A stretch of 64,000 nucleotides of DNA, from assembly GCA_001838165.1 (NCBI GenBank), contig KV835908.1, forward strand, positions 1 to 64,000, given 5' to 3'. This document shows, one piece after another, positions 25,864 through 36,536 of the stretch. This DNA is from Actinomyces sp. HMSC035G02 (GTDB lineage Bacteria; Actinomycetota; Actinomycetes; Actinomycetales; Actinomycetaceae). The position numbers were made by a program, and so were the translations under genes. Each line of letters opens with the position of its first letter. Positions within the stretch are counted from its first letter, which is position 1. The notes beneath the pieces are model-generated. The model saw nothing but the letters and a program-made list of their open reading frames with translations. It ran no database searches and had not been told where the DNA came from.

Positions 25864-26412
25864 TCAGTGTCCGGAGGCGTCGAAGTCGAACAGGGCCATC
25901 GAGGAGTAGATGCCCGAGGGGTCGATGCGATCCAGGCGGAAACCCGGAACGATCCAGGAGGCCTCGACGGTTGCGCCGATGTCGAGGGCCATGTCCAGGG
26001 CGACGTCGTCGACGTCCTGTGCCAGCGTCACGTGGGGGTGATACGGAAAGCGTGTCTCGTGGTCGAGGGGGCCGGAGCGGATCTCTTCGGCGAGGTCTGT
26101 GCAGTCGGAGGCGCCTTCGGCGAGCGTCATGAAAGCGACGTTGGAGACGGGACGGAAGGAATCGGTGCCCGACAGGGTGGCGCGGAAAGGGGAGTGCCTC
26201 GAGGCGATGGAGCGCAGGTGGTCGATGACCTCAGCGCGCGCTTCGCGTGCGACGGGTGTGGGCGGCATCAGCGTAATGTGCGCGGGGATGCGTGATCCTG
26301 CCAGGTCTCCCAGGCGCAGGCGCAGGTTGGTGAGCTGTGTGACCCACGGTTCGGGAATCGCGACGACGACGCCGAGCCAGTCCTGGCCGGGGAGTCGTTG
26401 GGGGAGGAACAT
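25864..26412 (-). CDS. 2'-5' RNA ligase family protein
   Basis: A 182-residue protein of the 2H phosphoesterase superfamily (2'-5' RNA ligase / cyclic phosphodiesterase-like). The two signature histidines are present: HITLMPPTP near residue 44 and HPHVTLAQ near 124, flanked by the expected strands. Such proteins act on RNA termini or cyclic nucleotides, but the natural substrate of the actinobacterial members is not settled. It is divergent from galK across 132 bases and followed by the repeat-rich stretch. Confidence 0.82.
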   Translation of the reverse strand: MFLPQRLPGQDWLGVVVAIPEPWVTQLTNLRLRLGDLAGSRIPAHITLMPPTPVAREARAEVIDHLRSIASRHSPFRATLSGTDSFRPVSNVAFMTLAEGASDCTDLAEEIRSGPLDHETRFPYHPHVTLAQDVDDVALDMALDIGATVEASWIVPGFRLDRIDPSGIYSSMALFDFDASGH

Positions 26413-26544
26413 GGGGCCTGCCTGTGTCGCGGTTGTGGTGGCTCCACTGTACCGGTTGTCCGGGCGTGCGCGACGAGGCCGTAGCGCTTGAAGGGTGTGA
26501 GGGCGTTCACGTAGCCTTGAGGAAGTGAGACCAAGGAGGATCTT

Positions 26545-27792
26545 GTGACTGATCTCGTGTGGGCCGACGCCGCTACCCCCGATGAAGGGGCTGCGCAGGC
26601 CTCAGACCTGTTCCGTGACGCGTTTGGCTACGAGCCTCGGGGCGTGTGGAGCGCGCCCGGACGCGTCAATATCATCGGCGAGCACGTGGACTACAACGGT
26701 GGCCCGTGCGTTCCGATTGCTTTGCCGCACCGCGCGTACGTGGCGCTGTCGCCTCGCGAGGATCGGACGATTCGCCTGATTTCTCCACAGACCCGCGAGG
26801 CGACCGACGTCCTCGATCTCGACGTGATCGGCCCGAAGGGGACCCCCGGCGAGGTGACGAACCATTGGACCGCGTATCTCGCGGGCGTCGCGTGGGCCCT
26901 TGAGCAGGCTGGATACGGGCCGCTGCCCGGTTTTGATGCGGCTCTGTGGTCGTGCGTGCCCCTGGGTGGTGGCCTGTCGTCGAGCGCCGCGCTTGAGTGC
27001 GCGACGGCGGTGGCCCTCGATGAGGTGTGCTCGCTGGGTTTGGCGGGCACGATCGAGGCCCCCAACGACGAGGGACGCAAGGTGCTCGTGGATGCGGCAC
27101 GCGCCGCGGAAAACCAGGTGGCGGGCGCGAACACGGGCGGCCTGGACCAGACAGCGTCCCTGCGCTGCCGCGAGGGCCATGCGCTGGCCCTCGACTGCCG
27201 CGACATGTCGACGCGCCAGGTTCCCTTCGACCTGAGCGCGGTCGGCCTGGAGCTTCTCGTTATCGACACGCGCGCCAAGCATTCGCTGGCAGACGGCCAG
27301 TACGGCTCGCGCCGCGCGGACTGTGAGGAGTCGGCGCGCATCCTGGGCGTGGACCAGCTCGTGGATGTCGAGGACCTGGACGAGGCAACGGCCGCGCTGG
27401 GCAATGAGCGCCTGGCCGCCCGCACGCGCCACGTCGTCTCCGAAATCGCGCGGACGCGCGCTTTCGTCGAGCTCCTTGACGAGGGGCCGCTGGAGGGGAC
27501 GCGCCTGGCGGTCGCGGGCGCTCTCCTCAATGACTCTCACGACTCGCTGCGTGATGACTACGAGGTCTCCTGCGAGGAGCTGGATGTGGCCGTGGAGGCT
27601 GCTCGAGCTGCGGGCGCGCACGGTGCCCGCATGACGGGTGGCGGCTTCGGCGGCAGCGCGATCGCGCTTGTCGACGCGCCCGCCGTGGAGGGTGTGGCGC
27701 GAGCCGTCGCGGCCGCCTACGCGGAGCGAGGCTGGGAGCCTCCCCACTTCATCCGATCCCTCCCGGGAGCTCCCGCCGGACGCCTGGGCTGA
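26545..27792 (+). CDS. galK: Galactokinase
   Basis: Phosphorylates galactose to galactose-1-phosphate with ATP (Leloir pathway), cytosolic. The 415-residue product shows the GHMP kinase set: GRVNIIGEHVDYNGG near 38, the phosphate-binding PLGGGLSSSAALE near 140 and MTGGGFGGSAIAL near 362. The GTG start follows a perfect AAGGAGGA at 26533-26540. No galT or galE is adjacent, so it is a stand-alone locus here. A strong hairpin follows. Confidence 0.95.
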   Translation: MTDLVWADAATPDEGAAQASDLFRDAFGYEPRGVWSAPGRVNIIGEHVDYNGGPCVPIALPHRAYVALSPREDRTIRLISPQTREATDVLDLDVIGPKGTPGEVTNHWTAYLAGVAWALEQAGYGPLPGFDAALWSCVPLGGGLSSSAALECATAVALDEVCSLGLAGTIEAPNDEGRKVLVDAARAAENQVAGANTGGLDQTASLRCREGHALALDCRDMSTRQVPFDLSAVGLELLVIDTRAKHSLADGQYGSRRADCEESARILGVDQLVDVEDLDEATAALGNERLAARTRHVVSEIARTRAFVELLDEGPLEGTRLAVAGALLNDSHDSLRDDYEVSCEELDVAVEAARAAGAHGARMTGGGFGGSAIALVDAPAVEGVARAVAAAYAERGWEPPHFIRSLPGAPAGRLG

Positions 27793-27811
27793 GCGATCGG
27801 AGACAAACCGA

Positions 27812-27846
27812 GGGGCCGGTGCTTCAGCATTTGAAGCACCGGCCCC
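27812..27846 (+). terminator. Terminator after galK
   Basis: GGGGCCGGTGCTTC pairs perfectly with GAAGCACCGGCCCC over 14 bp, 19 bases after the stop. No T run; the copied word CCCCGGCCTCGTT overlaps the right arm. Confidence 0.7.
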
Positions 27847-27893
27847 GGCCTCGTTACACTGAAGGTCAGCAGACACGAGGGAAGGATATTCCG

Positions 27894-28757
27894 ATGGGGA
27901 TCAGCAAACGAGCATGGCAGGTAGCGGGCGCAGCAGCCGGCGGCGCGAGTCTCTTTGGTGGCGGCCTGGCGATCGGACGCCTCCTGCGGCTGGATTCCCA
28001 GCGCGGTGACTACCGCAAGGCCTGGGAGGACCATAACCTGGCGACCCTTGACCGCCTGCGTCAACTCGACGAGCATCCCGAGGGTAAGCGTCCCTACCTC
28101 ATCGTCTCCCTCGGCGACTCCTCCGTGCAGGGCATGGGAGCCTCGCGTATCACCGAGTCCTACCCGGCACGCCTCGCCTCGGCCATCGACGCCCAGCTGG
28201 ACCGCGAGGTCCTGCTGCTCAACCTGTCCCTGTCGGGGGCGACCATCGAGTCCGTGGAGCTCACTCAGATCCCGCAGATGCGCGGCCTGGGCCTCCTGGA
28301 TGGGCCCTACAGTCCCGACCTGGTCACGTTGACCATCGGCGGCAACGACGTGATGGCCGAGGACATGGCACCCGGACAGTTCGAAGAGCGCCTGCGCCGG
28401 GTCCTCGCCTCTCTGCCTGCTGATGCCCTGGTTTCCACCATCCCGTCTTTCGGCATCATGCCGCAGGAAAGCCGCGCGCAGGACATGTCCGACCGCATCG
28501 CGGCCGCCGTCGCCGACAGCGACGCGAACGTCGTCGACCTTCGCTCCCTCACGCAGGAATACTCCCTGCCGACCTACACGTTCGCCTACCACGCGGCGGA
28601 CTTCTTCCACCCCAATTCGGCCGCATACGCCAAGTGGGCTCAGCTCTTCGCCGACGCGTGGGCCACATCTCGACGTGAGGCAGCCCCCGTCGTCGAGGAC
28701 GCCCCCCAGTGGGACATGCTCTCGGCGCGGGTGGCACAATCGGAGTATGACGACTGA
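27894..28757 (+). CDS. SGNH/GDSL family hydrolase
   Basis: A 287-residue esterase/lipase-fold protein. A hydrophobic N-terminus (about 8-30, Ala/Gly-rich) may anchor or export it. Catalytic blocks: VSLGDSSVQG with the serine at about 76, SLSGATIESVELT, LTIGGNDVMAED and the Asp-His pair in DFFHPNS at about 236-239. The ATG at 27894 follows GAGGGAAGG; an upstream ATG in the same frame reads through the galK terminator and is not credible. Its last 11 bases overlap the start of pth, so the two are coupled. The substrate is unknown; cell-wall or lipid esters are typical. Confidence 0.85.
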   Translation: MGISKRAWQVAGAAAGGASLFGGGLAIGRLLRLDSQRGDYRKAWEDHNLATLDRLRQLDEHPEGKRPYLIVSLGDSSVQGMGASRITESYPARLASAIDAQLDREVLLLNLSLSGATIESVELTQIPQMRGLGLLDGPYSPDLVTLTIGGNDVMAEDMAPGQFEERLRRVLASLPADALVSTIPSFGIMPQESRAQDMSDRIAAAVADSDANVVDLRSLTQEYSLPTYTFAYHAADFFHPNSAAYAKWAQLFADAWATSRREAAPVVEDAPQWDMLSARVAQSEYDD

Positions 28758-29349
28758 CGGACCGTGGCTCGTCGTCGGGTTAGGTAACCCCGGCGCGCAG
28801 TATGCCTCCACCCGACACAACGTCGGGTACTTGACCCTCGACGTGCTCGCCTCGCGTGGCGGCGCGACCCTCACCTCGCACCGCTCGCGCACGCACACCG
28901 CCGACGTTCGCCTAGGGATCGGCCCCGGAGGCGTGCCCGGACCCCGCGTGATTCTCGCGCGCTCCGACAGCTACATGAACACCTCCGGCGGTCCGATCAG
29001 CGCGCTCGCCACCTTCCACAAGATCGAGCCCTCGCGCATCCTCGTCATCCACGACGACATGGACCTGCCCGCGCACACGCTGCGCCTCAAGATCGGCGGG
29101 GGAGAGGGCGGCCACAACGGCCTGAAGTCCCTCAGCCAGCACCTGGGCACGCGCGATTACGCTCGCCTACGCATCGGCGTGGGCCGCCCGCCGGGGCGCA
29201 TGGATCCCGCCGACTACGTGCTCGCGCCACTGCCTTCCAAGGAACGCCCCGACTGGGACGTCACCTTCGAGCAGGCCGCCGATGTCGTCGAAGACATCGT
29301 GACCAAGGGATTTGCCCCCACCCAGATGGCCCTGCACACCGGGTCCTGA
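28747..29349 (+). CDS. pth: Peptidyl-tRNA hydrolase
   Basis: Releases peptides from peptidyl-tRNA dropped from the ribosome, recycling tRNA. The 200-residue product has VVGLGNPGAQYASTRHNVG (Asn about 14, His about 24) and HDDMDLP with the catalytic Asp near 103, then the conserved GGGEGGHNGLKS. The ATG lies inside the end of the SGNH hydrolase gene. mfd follows after 54 bases, a common actinobacterial pairing. Confidence 0.95.
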   Translation: MTTDGPWLVVGLGNPGAQYASTRHNVGYLTLDVLASRGGATLTSHRSRTHTADVRLGIGPGGVPGPRVILARSDSYMNTSGGPISALATFHKIEPSRILVIHDDMDLPAHTLRLKIGGGEGGHNGLKSLSQHLGTRDYARLRIGVGRPPGRMDPADYVLAPLPSKERPDWDVTFEQAADVVEDIVTKGFAPTQMALHTGS

Positions 29350-29403
29350 TCGAGGCGGCGACCCCCTGGCGTCGCCGCGCACCCTCACCGCGAAAGGCAG
29401 CGC

Positions 29404-32400
29404 GTGCTACTCACCGGACTCCTCCCGGACATCACCACCGATCCCGCGATCGAGACGGCCACCGACTCCGTCGAAGCCGGCCGTTCTGGCACGATCGTCG
29501 CGCCCGTCGGCATCCGGCCGCCCCTGCTCGCGGCCGTCGCCTCGCGCGCGGCCACGCCCCTCGTCGTCCTCACGGCCACCGGGCGCGACGCCGAATCGCT
29601 GACCAACGCCCTGGCCTCGTGGATCCCGGGCGTCGCCATGCTACCCGCGTGGGAGACTCTGCCCCACGAGCGCCTCTCGCCCCAGGTCGACACGATGGCA
29701 CGTCGCATCGCCGTCCTGCGCCGCCTCGTCCACCCGATCAAGGGAGACGACAGCGCCGGTCCGCTTTCGGTCCTCGTCGTCCCCATCCGTGCATTCCTCC
29801 AGCCGATCATCTCCGGCTTGGCGGACCTCGAACCCGTGCGCGTGCGCACCGGCGACATCCTGGACCTCACCGAGACCACGAACCGCCTGGCCGAGCTGGG
29901 CTACGAGCGCGTCGACATGGTCGAAGGCCGCGGCCAGATGAGCGTGCGCGGCGGCATCCTCGACGTTTTCCCGCCGCAGGAACCCCACCCCCTGCGCGTG
30001 GAGCTGTGGGGCGACGAGGTCGACGACATCCGCGCCTTCTCCGTCTCCGACCAGCGAACCCTCGGCGAGGCTGCCGACGGCCTGTGGGCCGTCCCCTGCC
30101 GCGAACTCCTCCTCACCCAGGCCGTGCGCGCCCGCGCCCGCGAGGCCACGGACCGCCTGCCCGGCGCCGCTGAAATGCTCAGCCTCGCTGCAGAGGGAAT
30201 CGCCGCACCCGGCATCGAATCCCTGGCACCCATCCTCGTGGGCGGCATGGAGTCCCTCCTCGACCTGCTGCCCGCGGGCTCGCCGATCCTCGCGTCCGAC
30301 CCCGAACGCATCCGCGCCCGCGCCGCCGACCTCGTCGCCACGACCGAGGAGTTCCTCGCCGCCGCGTGGAGCGCCGCCGCCGGGGGAGCGGACACGCCGC
30401 TCGAGGCATCCAAGGCCTCGTTCCTCGACCTGGCCGACCTGTGGGGGAGCGGGACGCGCCCCTGGTGGGAGCTCACTGACCTGCCGCCCGCCGACCTCGC
30501 CTCCGCGATCGACGAGGCCGACTCGCCCTCATCGGATGGCCCCGCGCCCGTCGTCGTCTCGCCCACCCTCATGCGCGTGGGTGCCCGCGACGTGCAGCCC
30601 TACCGCGGAGACTTCGCCCGCGCAGCTGCCGACCTCACCGACCTGGCCCGCGACGGCTGGCGCATCGTCGTCACCACCGAAGGCCCCGGCCCGGGTCGGC
30701 GCATCCGCTCCATCCTCACCGACGCCTCGTGCCCGGCCGCGCTCGCGGACAACGTGGAAGCGCGTCCCGACCCCGGCCTCGTGACGATTACGACCGCGCA
30801 GGCCGGTGTCGGTTTCGTCGCGCCCCACCTCAAGGTTGCGATCCTCACCGAAGGCGACCTCACCGGGCGAGCGGGCGCCTCCACGCGCGACATGCGGCGC
30901 ATGCCCTCGCGCAGGCGCAAGGGGGTCGACCCGCTGACCCTGCACCCCGGGGACTACATCGTCCACGACCAGCACGGCATCGGACGCTTCATCGAGCTCG
31001 TCTCCCGGTCGATCGGGCGCGGGGACGCTGCCTCGACGCGCGACTACCTGGTCATCGAATACGCGCCCTCCAAGCGCGGGCAGCCCGCCGACCGGCTCTT
31101 CGTGCCCACCGACGCGCTGGACCAGATCTCGAAGTACACGGGATCCGACGAGCCCACCCTGACCAAGATGGGCGGCGCCGACTGGGCCAAGACCAAGGCC
31201 CGCGCCAAGAAGGCCGTCAACGAGGTCGCCAAGGAGCTCATCCGCCTGTACGCGGTGCGCCAGCAGACCAAGGGGCACGCCTTCGGCCCCGACACGCCCT
31301 GGCAGCGTGAACTCGAGGACGCCTTCCCCTACGTCGAGACCCCCGACCAGCTCGTCACGATCGACGAGGTCAAGGCTGACATGGAAAAGCCCGTGCCCAT
31401 GGACCGCCTGCTCACGGGCGACGTCGGCTACGGCAAGACCGAAATCGCGGTGCGAGCCGCCTTCAAGGCCATCCAGGACGGCTATCAGGCCGCCGTCCTC
31501 GTGCCTACGACCCTGCTGGTCACCCAGCACGCGGAGACCTTTGCCGAGCGCTACGCCGGCTTCCCCGTGCGCATCGGCACGCTCTCGCGCTTCTCGACCC
31601 CGAAGGAAACCGAGGAGGTCAAGGCTGGGCTGGCCTCGGGCGAAGTCGACCTGGTCATCGGCACCCACTCGCTGCTGACCGGCACGGTTTCTTTCAAGAA
31701 GCTCGGCCTCGTCATCATCGACGAGGAGCAGCGCTTCGGCGTCGAGCACAAGGAGACGCTCAAGGCTCTGCGCACCGACGTGGACGTCCTGTCGATGTCC
31801 GCCACGCCGATCCCGCGTACCCTCGAGATGGCGATCTCCGGCATCCGCGAGATGTCGATCCTCCAGACCCCGCCCGAGGAGCGCCAGCCCGTCCTCACCT
31901 TTGTCGGTGCCTACACGGACGCCCAGGTCAGCGCCGCGATCCGACGCGAGCTCCTGCGCGACGGCCAGGTCTTCTACGTGCACAATCGCGTCGACTCGAT
32001 CTCCTCGGTCGCCGCCCACATTGCGGAGCTGGTGCCCGAGGCACGCGTGCGCACGGCCCACGGAAAGATGAACGAGCACCAGCTCGAGGCCGTCATTCAG
32101 GACTTCTGGAACCACGAGTTCGACGTCCTCGTGTGTACGACCATCGTCGAGACGGGCCTGGATATCTCCAACGCGAATACCCTTATCGTCGATCGCGCCG
32201 ACACCTTCGGCCTGTCGCAGCTCCACCAGCTGCGCGGGCGCGTCGGACGAGGCCGCGAACGCGCCTACGCGTACTTCTTCTACCCGGGCGACAAGGCGCT
32301 CACCGAGACCGCGCACGAGCGCCTCAAGACGATCGCCGCGAACACCGAGCTGGGCGCGGGCCTGGCCGTCGCCCAGCGTGACCTCGAGATCCGAGGCGCC

Positions 32401-32982
32401 GGCAACCTCCTGGGTGGGGCGCAGTCCGGCCACGTCGAAGGCGTCGGATTCGACCTGTACGTGCGCATGGTCTCCGACGCCGTCGCCGCCTACCGAGGTG
32501 ATGCTCCCACCGAAAAGACCGATGTGCGCATGGACCTGCAGGTCGACGCGCATATTCCCGATGGCTACGTGCGCGGCGAGCGCCTGCGTCTCGAGGTCTA
32601 CGCCAAGATCGCGGCCATCTCCACGCCCGAACAGGAAGCGGACGTGCGCGAGGAACTCGTGGACCGCTACGGTCCTATCCCGCCCCAGGTCGACCTGCTC
32701 TTCGCCGTCGCACGGCTGCGCGAGATCGTGCGCCGCGCGGGGATCACCGAGATCGTCACGCAGGGCAAGTACCTGCGTGTCTCGCCCGTCGAACTGCGCG
32801 ATTCCCAGGTCATGCGCCTTAAGCGCTTGCACCCCGGAACGGTCATCAAAGCCGCGGTTCGCCAGGTTCTCGTGCCGCTGCCACTCACCTCGCGAGTCGG
32901 TGGCTCCCCGCTCACCGACGGCCCTCTCCTGGAGTGGGTGGAGACTCTGGTGACCAAGATTCTTGTGCCTTTTGGCGAGTAG
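29404..32982 (+). CDS. mfd: Transcription-repair coupling factor
   Basis: A 1192-residue ATP-driven translocase that removes RNA polymerase stalled at DNA damage and recruits UvrA. In order: a UvrB-like N-terminal half, an RNA-polymerase-interacting domain around 515-580 (PGDYIVHDQHGIGRFIEL), a helicase core with Walker A TGDVGYGKTEIA near 675, IIDEEQRFGVEHKE near 775 and SATPIPRTLEMAISGIREM near 800, and a C-terminal domain. The GTG start follows GAAAGG. The length is normal and no motif is missing. Confidence 0.97.
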   Translation: MLLTGLLPDITTDPAIETATDSVEAGRSGTIVAPVGIRPPLLAAVASRAATPLVVLTATGRDAESLTNALASWIPGVAMLPAWETLPHERLSPQVDTMARRIAVLRRLVHPIKGDDSAGPLSVLVVPIRAFLQPIISGLADLEPVRVRTGDILDLTETTNRLAELGYERVDMVEGRGQMSVRGGILDVFPPQEPHPLRVELWGDEVDDIRAFSVSDQRTLGEAADGLWAVPCRELLLTQAVRARAREATDRLPGAAEMLSLAAEGIAAPGIESLAPILVGGMESLLDLLPAGSPILASDPERIRARAADLVATTEEFLAAAWSAAAGGADTPLEASKASFLDLADLWGSGTRPWWELTDLPPADLASAIDEADSPSSDGPAPVVVSPTLMRVGARDVQPYRGDFARAAADLTDLARDGWRIVVTTEGPGPGRRIRSILTDASCPAALADNVEARPDPGLVTITTAQAGVGFVAPHLKVAILTEGDLTGRAGASTRDMRRMPSRRRKGVDPLTLHPGDYIVHDQHGIGRFIELVSRSIGRGDAASTRDYLVIEYAPSKRGQPADRLFVPTDALDQISKYTGSDEPTLTKMGGADWAKTKARAKKAVNEVAKELIRLYAVRQQTKGHAFGPDTPWQRELEDAFPYVETPDQLVTIDEVKADMEKPVPMDRLLTGDVGYGKTEIAVRAAFKAIQDGYQAAVLVPTTLLVTQHAETFAERYAGFPVRIGTLSRFSTPKETEEVKAGLASGEVDLVIGTHSLLTGTVSFKKLGLVIIDEEQRFGVEHKETLKALRTDVDVLSMSATPIPRTLEMAISGIREMSILQTPPEERQPVLTFVGAYTDAQVSAAIRRELLRDGQVFYVHNRVDSISSVAAHIAELVPEARVRTAHGKMNEHQLEAVIQDFWNHEFDVLVCTTIVETGLDISNANTLIVDRADTFGLSQLHQLRGRVGRGRERAYAYFFYPGDKALTETAHERLKTIAANTELGAGLAVAQRDLEIRGAGNLLGGAQSGHVEGVGFDLYVRMVSDAVAAYRGDAPTEKTDVRMDLQVDAHIPDGYVRGERLRLEVYAKIAAISTPEQEADVREELVDRYGPIPPQVDLLFAVARLREIVRRAGITEIVTQGKYLRVSPVELRDSQVMRLKRLHPGTVIKAAVRQVLVPLPLTSRVGGSPLTDGPLLEWVETLVTKILVPFGE

Positions 32983-33042
32983 TGCCTGTGGTGGAATACA
33001 CTGGTCCTATTGCGTCGCAACATATCTGAGGAAGGAATGCTC

Positions 33043-33639
33043 GTGCGCTACACACGCCAGCTCGCTACCGCCGCCCTAATCGTGGCCGCAGGACTGGGAA
33101 TGGGGGCGTGCTCCGCCCATCCCGGCGCTGCCGTCGTTACCTCGTCGGGCGTGACGTATTCGAATGCGGAAGTTGAGGAAGCTGCCCAGCAGCTCTTTGA
33201 CATGAAGGCTTCGGAGAGTACGGATATTGGCTACGGGATCCGCAAGAGCCTTGCGAATCATGACCTGCTCGTGACTGTTGGTGAAACTGCGGGCGTGAGC
33301 GTGACGGACACGCAGGTTGACACCTACGTGCAGCAGATGGTGCAGCGTAGTGGCGGCGTTGTGCCCGCCCAGATGGGGCGTGTCACTCGTGTCCTTATGG
33401 AAAACAACGTCCTCGCGGAGCTGATCAACATGAAGCTTCAACAGGATCCGAGGCTGGAGGGTCCGGTGGACGCTGCTGTGGCCCAATACCAGGAAGCGTC
33501 CTCCGTCACTATCAACCCGCGCTTCCCGCAGCCGTCCCTGGCTGGACGCCAGGCTCCGACCATGCCCCTCTTTGGTGACGCCGTCTCTGGAGCCAAGGAC
33601 GATCCCATGGCCGCGCTCCTGGGTGGCAGTGCCCAGTGA
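33043..33639 (+). CDS. Lipoprotein, SurA-like N-terminal chaperone type
   Basis: A secreted lipoprotein of about 198 residues. A signal segment (VRYTRQLATAALIVAAGLG) leads to a lipobox MGAC followed by Ser. The region after it is helical, with features (VTYSNAEVEEAAQQL, then VDTYVQQMVQR) seen in SurA-like N-terminal domains, but I see no PPIase domain. I favour the GTG at 33043 because GAGGAAGGA ends six bases before it; an ATG at 33037 sits too close to that site. It lies between mfd and eno on the same strand. Surface folding helper is a guess. Confidence 0.7.
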   Translation: MRYTRQLATAALIVAAGLGMGACSAHPGAAVVTSSGVTYSNAEVEEAAQQLFDMKASESTDIGYGIRKSLANHDLLVTVGETAGVSVTDTQVDTYVQQMVQRSGGVVPAQMGRVTRVLMENNVLAELINMKLQQDPRLEGPVDAAVAQYQEASSVTINPRFPQPSLAGRQAPTMPLFGDAVSGAKDDPMAALLGGSAQ

Positions 33640-33753
33640 ACCTTGTGAGTATTCGCTCACAGCGTCTCCGTCAGGGACTAATGTCGCTTGTCCGGGCGCA
33701 TAACCGGGGTTGATAGCCCCAAAAACCACAATGTCCCCCTCGCCGGGGGGTGA

Positions 33754-35100
<1,347 letters not shown>

Positions 35101-35122
35101 GCCTAGGCAACTAGCCGCATAG

Positions 35123-35160
35123 CTCCGCGCGGGCCCGTAAGGGTCCGCGCGGAGTTTTTT
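35123..35160 (+). terminator. Intrinsic terminator of eno
   Basis: CTCCGCGCGGGCCC (35123-35136) pairs with GGGTCCGCGCGGAG (35141-35154) with one wobble pair, followed by six T. A textbook intrinsic terminator. Confidence 0.92.
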
Positions 35161-35207
35161 CGGCGTGGGGCTGAGCCAAAGACCCCAACTTAGGGCACGA
35201 TAGAAGA

Positions 35208-35969
35208 ATGGCTAGCCGTCGTCCTTCTTCCCGCCCGTCCTCGCGTCGCCGCTCCTCCGCTTCGGAGGCAGCGCGTACGACGCGTGAAATCAACGCGGAA
35301 AAGTCACGCCAGCGCAGGGCGGCAGCGAAGGCTGCACAGTCGTCGAAGGGTGCCGAGGCCTCGGCGAAGCGCCAGAAGTCGGCGCGGGGCGCCCAGAAGG
35401 AAGAGGGCGCAAAGCGCAGCTTTTTCCGTAGGAATAAGGGCGTCGAGAAGGGCTCGTCGCGTTCTTCGTTTGTGCGTCCCGCCGCGGAAGGATCGTCGGC
35501 CCTGTCCATCGGCGGCCTTGACGTGTCCACTCGACTCCTCGTCGTTCTCATCATCGCCGCGATCCTGTCGGTCATGCTGGTGCCCAGCCTCTACCAGTGG
35601 TGGCAGCAGGAGAGAGAACTCGCGCAGATCAAGACGCAGGTTGCCGAGCAGCAGCAGAAGAACGCTGACATGCAGCGCCAGCTCGACCTGTGGAATGACC
35701 CCGACTACATCTCCACTCAGGCGCGCGAACGGCTCGGATTCGTTCGACCCGGTGAGACCCAATACACGGTGGTGGATCCGGGGCCGCAATACCAGGACTC
35801 GGCGCTGGCGGCCGCAGCTGCTTCCACCGGACCGGCGCGCCCCTGGGTGCAGCAGCTCGGTATCCTAGTAGGGAAGGCGGATCAGCCGCCGAGCGCGACG
35901 CCTATCCCGTCGGCTGAGACCAGTCAGTCGGGCCAGGCCCCCACCACCAGCCAAGAAAGCGGAGAATGA
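35208..35969 (+). CDS. DivIC/FtsB-family septum formation initiator
   Basis: A 253-residue bitopic division protein. About 105 basic, Ser/Arg/Lys-rich cytoplasmic residues precede a membrane segment (LLVVLIIAAILSVMLVPSLY, about 109-128). A coiled coil follows (QQERELAQIKTQVAEQQQK), then the family DPDYISTQARERLGFVRPGE and a Pro/Ser/Ala-rich tail. In this family it scaffolds FtsQ-FtsL-like proteins at the septum. The ATG is 107 bases after eno. It overlaps the next gene by four bases. Confidence 0.9.
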   Translation: MASRRPSSRPSSRRRSSASEAARTTREINAEKSRQRRAAAKAAQSSKGAEASAKRQKSARGAQKEEGAKRSFFRRNKGVEKGSSRSSFVRPAAEGSSALSIGGLDVSTRLLVVLIIAAILSVMLVPSLYQWWQQERELAQIKTQVAEQQQKNADMQRQLDLWNDPDYISTQARERLGFVRPGETQYTVVDPGPQYQDSALAAAAASTGPARPWVQQLGILVGKADQPPSATPIPSAETSQSGQAPTTSQESGE

Positions 35970-36475
35970 GCCTCGTTAACACCACCGACGCCACCGAAGA
36001 GGACCTGGAGGTCCTGCGTTCCCAGCTGGGCCGCGTGCCCCGAGGGGTCGTTGGTATTGCTGCGCGCTGCGTGTGTGGTCGGCCCACCGTTGTAGCCACC
36101 GCGCCGCGTCTGCCTGACGGGACGCCGTTCCCCACGACCTACTACCTGACGCACCCGGCGGCCGTGAAGGGAGCTTCCACGCTTGAGGCCGAGCACGTCA
36201 TGGAGACCCTCAACGAGGACCTCGCTGCCGACGAGGAGCTGCGCGCCGCCTATGCGCGCGCCCACGAGGCCTACATTCAGGCGCGCCTGACCCTGGGTGA
36301 CGTTCCGGAGATTTCCGGTGTGAGCGCTGGCGGAATGCCCACGCGCGTCAAGTGCCTGCACGCCCTCGTCGGCCACTCTCTGGCTGCCGGCCCCGGCGTG
36401 AATCCGATCGGGGACCGCGTGCTCGCGATGCTCGACGAGCGAGGCCTGTTCTCCACCTCCCGTTGCTCCTGCTGA
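35966..36475 (+). CDS. DUF501 domain-containing protein
   Basis: A 169-residue cytosolic protein of the DUF501 family, conserved next to divIC-like and ppx genes in actinobacteria; biochemical role unknown. ARCVCGRPTVV near the N-terminus, RVKCLHALVGHSLA and a C-terminal SRCSC give several paired cysteines that could bind metal. Its ATG overlaps the preceding stop (ATGA). Function should not be assumed from the neighbours. Confidence 0.88.
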   Translation: MSLVNTTDATEEDLEVLRSQLGRVPRGVVGIAARCVCGRPTVVATAPRLPDGTPFPTTYYLTHPAAVKGASTLEAEHVMETLNEDLAADEELRAAYARAHEAYIQARLTLGDVPEISGVSAGGMPTRVKCLHALVGHSLAAGPGVNPIGDRVLAMLDERGLFSTSRCSC

Positions 36476-36536
36476 GCGCTTTTTGCCCGTGCCCAACCCG
36501 GCCTCGTCCGGGACTCACCCCTGTAGAAACGAAGCG